Assembly: GCA_021770825.1 (NCBI GenBank)
Contig: JAETQD010000010.1
Location: 1-62,226 of the forward strand
Source: Clostridium sp.
GTDB lineage: Bacteria; Bacillota; Clostridia; Lachnospirales; Lachnospiraceae
Direction of reading: 5' to 3'
DNA length: 62,226 bases
Positions 26,445-35,163 of the stretch are shown one piece after another (position 1 is the stretch's first letter; the number at the start of each line of letters is the position of its first letter). A program made the translations under genes and the position numbers. Below the pieces are notes generated by a model. The model worked only from the letters and a program-made list of their open reading frames with translations, was not told where the DNA came from and ran no database searches.

Positions 26445-27154
26445 CCGTCCGCACCTCCTAAAAATTCCTTTCCAAAGGCTGTCTTTTTGTACTCCTCCAC
26501 CGGACCGTAAAACTGGACCGTCTGCTTCAAATGCAGAATCTTATTGGCCTGGACCACAATGTTCTGGATATCATGAGATACCATCAGCACAGCCACGTTT
26601 TCCTCCCGGTTTAAATGACGGATCACCCGGTAAAAATCCTGGGTGGTGGACGGGTCCAGTCCCGTAATAGGTTCATCCAGAATCAAAAGCTTATCGGTGG
26701 CACAGAGGGCCCTGGCAATTAATGTCCTCTGCTTTTGTCCGCCGGAAAGGTCCCGGTAGCAGCTTTTCTTTAAGTCCATGATTCCAAGGCGTTCCATATT
26801 CATATCCGCCGTTTTCTTTTCCTCCCTGGAGTAAAAGGGACGGTTCCCCCGCTTTCCAAGGCAGCCGGAAATGACCACCTCCTGGACCGTGGCCGGAAAG
26901 TCCTTCTGGGCCGGGGTCTGCTGGGGCAGATATCCGATGCCGGATTTTTTTAAGTCCTCGGACAGGGTGATGGTCCCTCCCGTGGGCTTTAACAGTCCCA
27001 GAAGCCCCTTCATAAGCGTACTTTTTCCAGAGCCGTTTTCCCCCACAATGCAGAGATAATCGCCTGCATTGATCTCCATGGAAACGTCCTTCACCACATC
27101 ATAATTCTCATATCCGAAATCCACATGTTCACATTTTAATAACGGCTGGTTCAT
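26432..27154 (-). CDS. znuC: Zinc ABC transporter ATP-binding protein
   Basis: 240 aa from ATG 27154, which overlaps the znuA stop as ATGA; GTG 27160 is an alternative. Walker A GENGSGKST, signature LSGGQKQR, Walker B LLILDEPITGLDP, and His-switch VSHD are all intact. C-terminus VQFYGPVEEYKKTAFGKEF is typical of ZnuC/MntB-type ATPases. Supplies energy to the ZnuAB importer. Confidence 0.93.
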   Translation of the reverse strand: MNQPLLKCEHVDFGYENYDVVKDVSMEINAGDYLCIVGENGSGKSTLMKGLLGLLKPTGGTITLSEDLKKSGIGYLPQQTPAQKDFPATVQEVVISGCLGKRGNRPFYSREEKKTADMNMERLGIMDLKKSCYRDLSGGQKQRTLIARALCATDKLLILDEPITGLDPSTTQDFYRVIRHLNREENVAVLMVSHDIQNIVVQANKILHLKQTVQFYGPVEEYKKTAFGKEFLGGADGWNC

Positions 27155-28218
27155 TTGCACAGTCCCTCTCGCAGATTCTTCACATTCTGTTCCATCAGTT
27201 CCAGATAGGTCACACCGTCTTCAAATTCCCGCCTGGTCACATTGTGACAGGAATGGAATAGGAGCGGCTTCGCCCCGGTCTCTTCTGATATGATCTCCGC
27301 CACCCGGTGGCTGGAAAGCTCCAAATAGTAAATCACAGGGAGATGTTCCTCCCGTATTTTGTCAATCAGATACGCAATGGTTTTGGCGCTGGGCTCCGTG
27401 TCGGAGGCACAGCCGGAAAATGCCGCCCGGTACCGGAGGCCATAGGCATCAGCAAAATACCGCAGCGGGAATTTATCGCCCATGATGATAATGTCATGGG
27501 CTGCCTCCGCCCGCACTGCCTTAAATTCCCCGTCCAGGGCTTTCAGCTTTTTTAAATATTCCGATGCGGCCGCCTCATAGTCGGCGCCGTTTTCCGGGTC
27601 CGCCGCCTTCAGGGTATCCCGGATTACCTCCACCATTTTCATGGCGTTTACCGGAGAGGTCCAGATATGCTCGTCGTATTCAATCTCATACCGGCTTTCA
27701 TCCTCATGGTCATGATCATGATCTTCATGGTCTTCTTCTTCAAAGGCGTGGACATGATGGTGTTCCTCGCCGGTATCTTCCATGCCTTCCACCACTTCCT
27801 CTGCCACCACATCCACATGGTCCATCATAAAGACCACGTCCATATCTTCTGTGTCCAGGGAGTCCAGCACCTGCTCCACCCAAAGCTCCATGGAACCGCC
27901 GTTGGCAATCAGCACATCGGCATTCTGCATCAGCCGGATATCCTTCGGCGTGGGCTCAAAGGAGTGGCTGTCCATCCCGGCAGGAATCACCAGGGAGAGG
28001 TCCACATGGTCTCCGGCCACCTGCCGCACAAAATCATAGTACGGAAACAGCGTGGACACCACCGTAAGCCGGGCTCCCGGCTCCTTCTCCTTATTCCATT
28101 CCTCCGGCTGCCCGGCTTTGTTCCCGCTGCATCCCGTAAGAACAGACAAAAGAAACATCGCTGCAAGAACCAGCCATATTTCCCTCATCCTTTTTTGTCT
28201 TCTATCTGATACGTTCAA
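27151..28218 (-). CDS. znuA: Zinc-binding lipoprotein of ABC importer
   Basis: 355 aa if read from TTG 28218, which has GGGGAAATTGT before it; ATG 28188 has no spaced ribosome site but gives a compact signal. Lipobox LSVLTGC, so the mature protein is anchored outside the membrane. TVVSTLFPYYDFVRQVAGD and MDSHSFEPTPKDI (first metal His), DEHIWTSPVNAMKM (second His), and a His/Asp/Glu-rich loop (EEHHHVHAFEEEDHEDHDHD) between them, typical of zinc ZnuA. Preceded by a HAD gene by 17 bp, followed by coupled znuC. Confidence 0.9.
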   Translation of the reverse strand: MNVSDRRQKRMREIWLVLAAMFLLSVLTGCSGNKAGQPEEWNKEKEPGARLTVVSTLFPYYDFVRQVAGDHVDLSLVIPAGMDSHSFEPTPKDIRLMQNADVLIANGGSMELWVEQVLDSLDTEDMDVVFMMDHVDVVAEEVVEGMEDTGEEHHHVHAFEEEDHEDHDHDHEDESRYEIEYDEHIWTSPVNAMKMVEVIRDTLKAADPENGADYEAAASEYLKKLKALDGEFKAVRAEAAHDIIIMGDKFPLRYFADAYGLRYRAAFSGCASDTEPSAKTIAYLIDKIREEHLPVIYYLELSSHRVAEIISEETGAKPLLFHSCHNVTRREFEDGVTYLELMEQNVKNLREGLCK

Positions 28219-28235
28219 ACAATTTCCCCGTCTTT

Positions 28236-28931
28236 CTATCTTCCTTCTATATCATTACAAAGGATTCCCTGCTTTTCTTCAAGTATTCCAATCATTTCCT
28301 CCGGCGTCTCAATTAAATAGTCCGGCGAAAATTCCTGGAGCTCTTCCTTTCCCCGGAATCCCCATAAAACGCCTATGGTAGTCATTTTGGCATTTTTTCC
28401 AGTCTGCATATCCGTATTGGTATCTCCAAAATACAGGCAATCCTCCGGCTTTGCCCCAAGCTCTCCTGCTGCTGTAAGAGCTCCGGTGGGATCCGGCTTT
28501 TTGGGGATTCCCTCTCTCTCCCCGATTACCGCGTCAAAAAATCCTTTGCCGAACACGGCCTCCACCGTATTGACGGCCTGTGCATGAGGCTTGTTGGATA
28601 CCACCGCAAGCTTCATCCCCTGGTGTCTTAAGTAGGAGAGGAGCTCCGGGATCCCATTGTAGGCATGCATCCTATAAAGGCAGTTTTTCGCAAAAATTTC
28701 CATATAGACCGGAAGAATCTCCTCATAGTGAACCAGCTCGGTATCGCCGCACGCAATCAGAGAGCGGCGCATCTGCATTTTATACCCGTCTCCCACAATA
28801 TGCATCATCTGTTCCTCTGTCACCGGGCCCATGTTGCACCGTTCCAGGGCCAGGTTGGTGCAGTATGTCAATGCATGGATGGAATTCACCAGCGTTCCGT
28901 CCAGATCAAAAATTGCACATTTATATTCCAT
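28236..28931 (-). CDS. HAD phosphatase, phosphoglycolate phosphatase-like
   Basis: 231 aa from ATG 28931 (GGAGATTGTG). Motif I DLDGTLVNS, motif II VVSNKPH, motif III KPDPTG and motif IV YFGDTNTDMQ identify HAD subfamily IA (Gph-like). Cap domain of the helical type (NSIHALTYCTNLALERCN). Substrate not set; phosphoglycolate or other sugar phosphates. It is the first gene of the zinc-uptake transcript, 17 bp upstream of znuA, which is unusual and may be accidental or a clue to function. Confidence 0.85.
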   Translation of the reverse strand: MEYKCAIFDLDGTLVNSIHALTYCTNLALERCNMGPVTEEQMMHIVGDGYKMQMRRSLIACGDTELVHYEEILPVYMEIFAKNCLYRMHAYNGIPELLSYLRHQGMKLAVVSNKPHAQAVNTVEAVFGKGFFDAVIGEREGIPKKPDPTGALTAAGELGAKPEDCLYFGDTNTDMQTGKNAKMTTIGVLWGFRGKEELQEFSPDYLIETPEEMIGILEEKQGILCNDIEGR

Positions 28932-28949
28932 CACAATCTCCATTCCGGC

Positions 28950-29074
28950 CGCAGACCATTCCCGTCTGCGCTCCGCTTTCCATACTTTGCCGTTCGGTAC
29001 ATGCCGAACTCCCGCTTGAAGGGCATGTATTACGGGATGCCCCTCATTTTATCATAATCTCTTCCTGTTTACAA
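28950..29074 (-). promoter_or_regulatory. Promoter and structured leader of the zinc operon
   Basis: Minus-strand promoter TTGTAA (complement of 29069-29074), 17 nt, TAAAAT (complement of 29046-29051), so transcription should start near 29039. The roughly 108-nt leader holds three inverted repeats: GGGCAT/ATGCCC (29021-29042), GTTCGG/CCGAAC (28992-29009) and CGCAGAC/GTCTGCG (28950-28970). TACATGCC (28998-29005) and GGCATGTA (29022-29029) form a mutually exclusive longer stem. No known riboswitch class was recognised. No terminator-type T-run is seen, so control may be translational. Confidence 0.5.
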
Positions 29075-29272
29075 GAAAGATTTTCTTTCGCTCCTGCTGC
29101 CCCATATTCCCTGCTGCTTGTCCCTTTTTCCCAGTGTCCCCTCTTTTTATTGGATTTTGTTATTTTTTTGTCAATATTGACGATTCCACTTGCTTTTTTA
29201 TGCCATCTATGGCAGAATACGGTAACTGACCGGTTCGTTACTTTTTTAACAAATTTTAGGAGGAAAAGAAGT

Positions 29273-30283
29273 ATGAAAGAATTTTTAGAGAGAAAGCAGG
29301 TCCGCTTCTCTGTCCAGACCTATTTCATTGATGCTCTGGGAGCCATGGCTTTCGGCCTGTTTGCCTCCCTTCTAATCGGAACGATTTTTTCCACCCTCGG
29401 CGACAAAACACAGATTGCCATTTTCGCCATCATCGCTTCTTACGCCAAAAGCGCCACCGGAGCTGCCCTTGGCGTTTCCATCGCTTACGCGCTGAAGGCT
29501 CCCCAGCTTGTCCTGTTCTCCGCCGCCACCGTCGGAATCGCAGGAAATGAGCTTGGCGGCCCTGTGGGCGCCCTGGTTGCCACCATTGTGGCCACAGAGC
29601 TTGGTAAAATCGTTTCCAAGGAGACCCGTGTGGATATTCTTGTGACCCCAGGCGTCACCATTATTTCCGGTGTCCTGATCGCCCAGTTTGTGGGCCCCGG
29701 CGTCTCCCAGTTTATGACCTTCTTTGGAAACATGGTAAAAACAGCCACAGAAATGCAGCCCTTCTTCATGGGAATTCTGGTCTCTGCCCTCATCGGAATT
29801 GCCCTGACCCTTCCCATCAGCAGCGCTGCCATCTGCATCATGCTGAGCCTTGACGGAATCGCAGGCGGTGCGGCCACGGCCGGCTGCTGCGCCCAGATGA
29901 TCGGCTTTGCCGTTTTAAGCTTCCGTGAAAACGGCTGGGGCGGACTTTTGGCCCAGGGCCTTGGAACCTCCATGCTTCAGATGGGGAACATCGTGAAAAA
30001 CCCGAAAATCTGGATTGCTCCTACTCTGGCTTCCATGGTCACCGGGCCTGTATCCACGCTGGTGTTCCATCTGGAAAACATCCCTGCCGGATCCGGCATG
30101 GGAACCTGCGGACTGGTGGGACCCATCGGCATTTATACGGCCATGCCTGAGGGCGGCCCCCGCATGTGGCTTGGCATTCTCCTTGTGTGCTTTGTCCTTC
30201 CTGCCATTCTTACTCTGGCCTTTGGTTCTGTCCTGAGAAGAATCGGCTGGATTAAAGAAGGGGATTTAAAGCTGGATTTATAA
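29273..30283 (+). CDS. PTS-EIIC-like membrane protein (PTS_EIIC_2 family)
   Basis: 336 aa from ATG 29273 (TTTTAGGAGGAAAAGAAGT). Begins MKEFLERKQVRFSVQTYFID and has about nine hydrophobic segments with Gly-rich turns (GNELGGPVGALVATIVATELG, GPIGIYTAMPEGGPRMWLG). This matches the stand-alone PTS IIC-like family of Firmicutes, which has no IIA or IIB partner nearby. Function and substrate are unknown; such proteins have been proposed as sugar or toxin-linked transporters. The 200 bp upstream contain no clear promoter to my eye; it is divergent from the zinc operon. Confidence 0.82.
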   Translation: MKEFLERKQVRFSVQTYFIDALGAMAFGLFASLLIGTIFSTLGDKTQIAIFAIIASYAKSATGAALGVSIAYALKAPQLVLFSAATVGIAGNELGGPVGALVATIVATELGKIVSKETRVDILVTPGVTIISGVLIAQFVGPGVSQFMTFFGNMVKTATEMQPFFMGILVSALIGIALTLPISSAAICIMLSLDGIAGGAATAGCCAQMIGFAVLSFRENGWGGLLAQGLGTSMLQMGNIVKNPKIWIAPTLASMVTGPVSTLVFHLENIPAGSGMGTCGLVGPIGIYTAMPEGGPRMWLGILLVCFVLPAILTLAFGSVLRRIGWIKEGDLKLDL

Positions 30284-30340
30284 AATTTGAAAATTTGACC
30301 AGAATTTCATTTAGTTTCCGGCAAATTTCCCCGAATTCCG

Positions 30341-30369
30341 TTGACTTACCATGCATGCTGGATTAAAAT
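30341..30369 (+). promoter_or_regulatory. Promoter of small wall-binding protein
   Basis: TTGACT (30341-30346), 17 nt, TAAAAT (30364-30369), 48 bp before the start codon. The leader contains GGCATttATGCC. Same -35, spacing and -10 as the promoter at 30974-31002. Confidence 0.65.
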
Positions 30370-30417
30370 GTAACACATAGGCATTTATGCCATAAAAACC
30401 TTCAGGAGGCAATCACT

Positions 30418-30909
30418 ATGAAAAAATTTTTCGCGGCTGCCTTAACCGCAGCGTTCACCATGAGTATGGCAATCGGCTCTTTCGCTGCCGCTGTGCCCAG
30501 CGGGGCTTTTATTTCCCAGAACCACGCAAAGACAGCAAGTCTCCACTCCAGCAAGTATGATAAAACTGCTGAAGGCGGAGCCTGGGCAAAAGAGGGCGAT
30601 AACTACATTTATAAATATGCTGAGGGCGCCCATGCCAACAGTGTATGGCTGGAAATCGATGGAAAATGGTATCACTTCAACGGCGGCTCCGTAATGGATA
30701 CCGGCTGGATTCAGGACGGCGGAAACTGGTACTACTTAAATCCCGAAGAGGGCGCTGACTGCGGCAGCATGGCGACAGGATGGAACTGCATCGACGGAAC
30801 CTGGTACTATTTCGGCGAATCCGATGGTTTTTCCGGTATCCTGTACCAGAACACAGAAACCCCGGACGGTTTCCAGGTTAATGAAACCGGCGCCTGGATC
30901 GAAGAATAA
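30418..30909 (+). CDS. Secreted small choline-binding-type repeat protein
   Basis: 163 aa with CAGGAGGCAATCACT before ATG. Signal peptide MKKFFAAALTAAFTMSMAIGSFAAA. Mature residues 26-52 are a short linker and 53-163 carry three or four cell-wall-binding repeats with aromatic cores: WLEIDGKWYHFNGGSVMDTG, then WIQDGGNWYYLN and WNCIDGTWYYFGE, ending TPDGFQVNETGAWIEE. The repeats resemble choline/glucan-binding modules (CW_binding_1). Nothing else is attached, so it is a free wall-binding module. About 110 residues match the end of the larger protein downstream, a paralogue. Confidence 0.85.
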   Translation: MKKFFAAALTAAFTMSMAIGSFAAAVPSGAFISQNHAKTASLHSSKYDKTAEGGAWAKEGDNYIYKYAEGAHANSVWLEIDGKWYHFNGGSVMDTGWIQDGGNWYYLNPEEGADCGSMATGWNCIDGTWYYFGESDGFSGILYQNTETPDGFQVNETGAWIEE

Positions 30910-30929
30910 TATATCCAAGAAAAAATTCC

Positions 30930-30962
30930 GGACCTCGGTTTTTCCGATGGTCCGTTTTTTTT
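30930..30962 (+). terminator. Intrinsic terminator after small wall-binding gene
   Basis: CGGACCTCGG pairs with CCGATGGTCCG (30930-30954) with a two-base bulge, followed by eight T's. Confidence 0.85.
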
Positions 30963-30973
30963 CAGGCAATCCA

Positions 30974-31002
30974 TTGACTCCAAACATTTAAAGTATTAAA
31001 AT
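30974..31002 (+). promoter_or_regulatory. Promoter of large wall-binding protein
   Basis: TTGACT (30974-30979), 17 nt, TAAAAT (30997-31002). Leader GGTATTTATTAC and TTCAGGAGG parallel those of the preceding paralogue, showing duplication of the whole control region. Confidence 0.65.
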
Positions 31003-31049
31003 TCAGATATGGGTATTTATTACAAAAAATTCAGGAGGTAATAAGCATG

Positions 31050-31057
31050 AAAAAAAA
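31050..31057 (+). repeat. Run of eight A's causing frameshift after start codon
   Basis: ATG at 31047 is preceded by AGGAGGTAATAAGC and followed by eight A's. With seven A's the reading is MKKTLAAAMAAVLSMSMVFS, an ideal signal peptide in frame with the downstream protein. With eight it stops within about 38 codons at a TGA. Confidence 0.85.
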
Positions 31058-31071
31058 CACTTGCAGCCGCC

Positions 31072-33348
31072 ATGGCCGCCGTCCTCTCCATGAGTATGGT
31101 GTTCAGTTCTCTGGCCGCAGAAAAGCTCGAAGCCCCCACCGTTTTCTGGAGCGAGGAGCGTGAAGCGCTTCCCCAGTGGTCGAGGGTGGAAAACGCTGCC
31201 GGTCAATACCAGGTAGAAGCCTACAAGGATGATACACGTATTTACAATTCCCATCATACCTTCTCAGCCAACGACAAATCGGAGATATTATCCGCCGGAG
31301 GATTCATTTCCTATCTGGAAGAATCCGGTATCTATAAATTCCGTATTATGTCCCTCGGCGATGGGAATAACACAGAAAACAGCGACTGGTCCTCTTTCTC
31401 CGATAACTGGTCTTTTACAAAAGCCAATGTGACATTGGATGTTCCTTCCAATCTTCACTGGGAAGGCACCACTGCCTGCTGGGATGCACTGGAAATTCCC
31501 GAAGAATATCAATCTTATCTTCTCGGATATGACGTTGTACTTTACGCAGATGGCAACAAACGTGTTACACATCATAATATACGCAAAACTTCCATGGACC
31601 AGGCCGACTATATGGACGTAGAAGGTGCCAAGGAATATACTTTCTCCGTGCGGGCAATCAGCAACACCCCATCTGTAATCTTCCACGGCGCCGAGGGAAA
31701 ATCCACGGATATCTACAATGCTGAAGATACAAAAGCAGATGTTTCCGGCACGCTGGATGACATCCTCAAATCTGAAAATACGGACGCTGTTATAAACGCT
31801 CCCGATGCCTTAAAGGGAGATATCAAAGACCTTCAGGTTGCCATGCAGTCCGATACAGAAGTTCTTAACAAGATAGATACACTCGAAAGACTTTATTACA
31901 GAAAAACCGGTGTTAAACTTAAGGTTAAGTCCAAAGATGTCTCTGAGTTTGACACTGGTAAAGTAGTAATTGTCGGTGCTGTACTGAATGCCGCGGGAAG
32001 CAAAAATGTTATCTTTAATATTTCCAAGCCTGATAAGGCTTCCGTAGTCGATGAAACCGCTTATAAAAACAGCATCCAGTTCGATTTCAGCCTTCAAAAT
32101 GCAGTAAGTGAATTAAAGGTTCCGGTGAGAATCTCTGTTCCGATTCCTGATTCCATCAATCCCAAGTTCTTCCGCATCCTTCACGATCACAAGGACGGAA
32201 AAGGGCCTGTGGAGATTAATCCTCTCACAGTTGATATCAACACTAACGTGACGCCTGCTATGGCTTCCTTCACCGTAACCAGCTTCAGCACCTTTATCTT
32301 TGCCGAGGCAGGCGCAGACTTTGAAAAGATTGCCACACCGTCCAATGCCACGGAGTTTATGAACCTTGCCAAGGCACTTCCGGATTCCTTAGATGATCTC
32401 GAGACGGAGGAACAGGAAGGCGTAGAGACTGCTCTTTTGAAGCTGATGGCAGCCCTTAAGAATACAAAAATCAATACTTCCATCAAGAACGAGCTTCTGG
32501 AAAATGAAGAAGTTCTTTTGAAAGTATCCACGCTGCTCCACGGTTTAGGCGGAAAAGATATCACATCTACAATGGATGAGGGAATCGAACGTGTTATGTA
32601 CTTCTCCCCTGCATCCGGCTTTTTCGGAACAGACGAATTACCGTCCATGCACTTTAACTTTGACCTTGCCACTCCCAGCAACGCCAGGGAAAAATTAGTA
32701 TTTAATATTTCCATGGAATTAGACGGAGAAGAAACCATAGAATTACTCAGTCCTATGAAATTCCATCTTGCAATGCCGAAGGGATATACGTACAGTAAGA
32801 ACGATACGATCACTGTTTCCGGCGGCAAAGCTGTGTTATCTTATGACAAAACCTTCGACTGCCTGGTAGTATTCACCACCAGACTTGGAACCTTCAAGAT
32901 CACAAGAAGCGGTTCCGGCAGCTCCGGCAGTTCTTCCTCCTCCGGAGGAAACAGCAAGTCCAGTTCCACTCCGCACCTTCCGCCGAAATCTCCGGCAGGC
33001 GGCAGATGGGCCAAGAGCGGAAACAATTACATGTACTATTACAGCGATGGACTTCTCGCCTCCAACTGCTGGCTTGAGATCACCTGGAACAACACCACCC
33101 ACTGGTACCACTTCAGCGCATCCGGTATCATGGATACAGGCTGGATCAAGGACAATCTCGGCAACTGGTACTACTTAAATGTATCCGCAGATAAGGTATA
33201 CGGCAGCATGGTAACAGGCTGGAACCTCATTGATGGAAAGTGGTACTACTTCAACGAAAAGAGCGATGGCTACAAGGGCACACTGCTCACAGACACCACC
33301 ACACCGGATGGCTATCAGGTAGACGCTGACGGCGTTTGGATTCACTAA
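31072..33348 (+). CDS. Large cell-wall-binding secreted protein, start codon out of frame
   Basis: As assembled the frame opens only at the internal ATG 31072, which has no ribosome site; the intended start is ATG 31047, one base out of frame because of the A8 run. The protein (758 aa from 31072) has the end of a signal peptide, two fibronectin-III-like beta regions (about 20-200, with WSRVENAAGQYQVEAYKDDT and VPSNLHWEGTTACWDALEI), a central unassigned region of about 400 residues, a Ser/Gly linker (GSGSSGSSSSSGGN) and C-terminal choline-binding-type repeats (about 640-758) ending TPDGYQVDADGVWIH. Probably displayed on the wall. Either phase-variable, a real mutation, or a sequencing error. 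Confidence 0.8.
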   Translation: MAAVLSMSMVFSSLAAEKLEAPTVFWSEEREALPQWSRVENAAGQYQVEAYKDDTRIYNSHHTFSANDKSEILSAGGFISYLEESGIYKFRIMSLGDGNNTENSDWSSFSDNWSFTKANVTLDVPSNLHWEGTTACWDALEIPEEYQSYLLGYDVVLYADGNKRVTHHNIRKTSMDQADYMDVEGAKEYTFSVRAISNTPSVIFHGAEGKSTDIYNAEDTKADVSGTLDDILKSENTDAVINAPDALKGDIKDLQVAMQSDTEVLNKIDTLERLYYRKTGVKLKVKSKDVSEFDTGKVVIVGAVLNAAGSKNVIFNISKPDKASVVDETAYKNSIQFDFSLQNAVSELKVPVRISVPIPDSINPKFFRILHDHKDGKGPVEINPLTVDINTNVTPAMASFTVTSFSTFIFAEAGADFEKIATPSNATEFMNLAKALPDSLDDLETEEQEGVETALLKLMAALKNTKINTSIKNELLENEEVLLKVSTLLHGLGGKDITSTMDEGIERVMYFSPASGFFGTDELPSMHFNFDLATPSNAREKLVFNISMELDGEETIELLSPMKFHLAMPKGYTYSKNDTITVSGGKAVLSYDKTFDCLVVFTTRLGTFKITRSGSGSSGSSSSSGGNSKSSSTPHLPPKSPAGGRWAKSGNNYMYYYSDGLLASNCWLEITWNNTTHWYHFSASGIMDTGWIKDNLGNWYYLNVSADKVYGSMVTGWNLIDGKWYYFNEKSDGYKGTLLTDTTTPDGYQVDADGVWIH

Positions 33349-33360
33349 ATAGTAACATCA

Positions 33361-33391
33361 GGGGCATCGCCAGATGGCGGTGCTCCTTTTC
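33361..33391 (+). terminator. Intrinsic terminator after large wall-binding gene
   Basis: GGGGCATCGCC pairs with GGCGGTGCTCC around a 4-nt loop (33361-33386), followed by TTTTCTTT. Confidence 0.8.
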
Positions 33392-33459
33392 TTTATCCCT
33401 TCTTCATCAAAGCTTTACAAAAATTTTCTTGTATTCCCCCATCCCCAAAGCTATAATAA

Positions 33460-33853
33460 AATCAAGGGCCAGTCTATGGGACTGTGAATGCCAAAGCAAT
33501 CCCGATGGAACCATGGCCATACGAATGATAGAATACGATTTCCTCACAGTTCATATAAAGTTTCCCTGCCAGACCACGGTGGATTACCGGAGATTGAAGC
33601 AGATGATGAAAAGCTCTCGCAGCTGCTGCAAGAATATCAATCGATCTATGATCATCTTTGGCATATGCAAAATCATGACCGGCTAATCCGGCAGGGAGAA
33701 GCGCGGGGAGAAGCACGCGGCAGCGCCCAGTCCCTGGTATGCAGCGTTGAGTCCATCATGAGAACCCTGCATGTATCTCTGGAAAAAGCCTGTGAGCTTT
33801 TGGAAACCACAGTCAATGAATACCAGAGGGCGCAGAGGCTGATTTCCAAGTAG
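33460..33853 (+). pseudogene. Decayed Rpn-type (PD-(D/E)XK transposase-like) nuclease gene
   Basis: Pieces of one protein occur in different frames: MIEYDFLTVHIKFPC (frame of 33516 on) and YKVSLPDHGGLPEIEADDEK, continuing into QGEARGEARGSAQSLV and a C-terminal helix ending EYQRAQRLISK. The RxGExxGxxxG helical repeat and the following short domain are typical of the C-terminus of the Rpn/YhgA family. The N-terminal nuclease core is missing and frames shift at least once, so the gene is broken. A second remnant is at 61.5 kb. Confidence 0.6.
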
Positions 33854-33951
33854 GAATCTCCTGCTCCCTAAACAATCAAAAGAGAGGGGAAAGCCCGGTT
33901 TCTTCCGGTTTCTTCCGGCTTCCCCCTCTTTTTCCGTCCTGTGTTCAATTT

Positions 33952-35163
33952 TTATTCGTATCTGAGCGCATCGATAGGATCCGCCTTGGCTGCCTGGGAA
34001 GCCGGATAAATTCCAAAGAAAATACCCACGATGGCGGAAAAGGACACTGCCATCACAATCACTCCCGGCTTAATGATCACGGGAAGTCCCAGAGCTGCTC
34101 CGCCTATGGAAATGAGGGAAACGGCCAAGGCCACACCGATGAGTCCGCCACAGGCCGACAAAATAGCCGATTCCGTTAAAAACTGTATCAGCACATCCAC
34201 CGTTCTGGCTCCCAGCGCCTTTCGGATTCCGATTTCCCTTGTACGCTCCGTCACGGACACCAGCATGATATTCATAATACCGATGCCGCCGACCAGAAGG
34301 GAGATTGCCGCAATTCCTCCCACTGCCATGGAAAGGGCTCCCATGACGCTGTCCACACTTCCCATCTCCTCTACCGCTGTCATTGTATAAAAATCTTCCG
34401 GATTTCTCTCTTTAAGCTTGGCGATATAGGCCAGCAGCCGGCTCATGAAATCCGTCATATCCACACCGTCTGCAGCAAACAGATGACAGTAGTAGAAATT
34501 GTCATTGGGCCATGTGAGAATCGTATAAGGAAGAAAGGCGGAGCCTGTATCGCTGTTCCCGCCCATCATCAGAGCCTGAAAGGCGTTCATTTCCTTTTTG
34601 TAGACACCCACAACCGTATACTCGTCCATATCCCCGTAAATGGTGGTCCGCAGCGTCTTTCCCACAGCATTTTCCGTGCCGAACAGATTCTCTGCACTCT
34701 TCGCCTCCATGACCACACATTTTCTTCTTCCCAGAATATCTCCTTCATTGAGATACCGTCCATACAGCATGGTCACAGGCTGCACCTGCTGATAGTTGTA
34801 GTCAATTCCTTGGAAATTGAACTTCATCTTTGTCCGTCCTGCCTGCACATCACTGGAAACAGACGCATCGCTGTCCATATAGGCAATTTCATCGCCGAAC
34901 ACATCCTTAATCCGGTCCAGATCATCCAGCGTAAAATAATCGCTCATTCTTGTATCATCAACCCAGTAACCGATGGATACGTAAGCCTGGGTAATACCCA
35001 CATCCTTATAGAGATCAGAAAACAGTCCCCGCATGGTATCTCCGATGGATACAATGGAAATTACGGAACCGATGCCGATGATAATTCCCAGCATGGTGAG
35101 GAAGGAACGCATTTTGTTGGCCCGGATTGCATGGAAAGCCATGGCCATATTTTCCATTAACAT
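33952..35163 (-). CDS. MacB-type ABC transporter permease
   Basis: 403 aa, GGAGGAGAGCAT before ATG. One N-terminal helix (SFLTMLGIIIGIGSVISIVSIG), a large extracytoplasmic MacB_PCD domain (about 45-270), then three C-terminal helices of the FtsX domain, including ISLLVGGIGIMNIMLVSVTE and TREIGIRKALGA. Ends DPIDALRYE, the family's C-terminal signature. Forms with the ATPase and the HlyD-like adaptor a MacAB-like exporter of peptides or antimicrobials. Overlaps the ATPase gene by 7 bp. Confidence 0.92.
   Translation of the reverse strand: MLMENMAMAFHAIRANKMRSFLTMLGIIIGIGSVISIVSIGDTMRGLFSDLYKDVGITQAYVSIGYWVDDTRMSDYFTLDDLDRIKDVFGDEIAYMDSDASVSSDVQAGRTKMKFNFQGIDYNYQQVQPVTMLYGRYLNEGDILGRRKCVVMEAKSAENLFGTENAVGKTLRTTIYGDMDEYTVVGVYKKEMNAFQALMMGGNSDTGSAFLPYTILTWPNDNFYYCHLFAADGVDMTDFMSRLLAYIAKLKERNPEDFYTMTAVEEMGSVDSVMGALSMAVGGIAAISLLVGGIGIMNIMLVSVTERTREIGIRKALGARTVDVLIQFLTESAILSACGGLIGVALAVSLISIGGAALGLPVIIKPGVIVMAVSFSAIVGIFFGIYPASQAAKADPIDALRYE

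Noticed and set aside
28580-29272. Long upstream extension of the PTS-IIC-like frame
   Set aside because: It overlaps the HAD gene and its promoter on the opposite strand; strong AGGAGG site sets the start at 29273.
33336-33686. A separate gene starting MDSLNSNIRG
   Set aside because: It overlaps the end of the wall-binding gene and its terminator; only the part after 33516 resembles a protein, and it belongs to the Rpn remnant.
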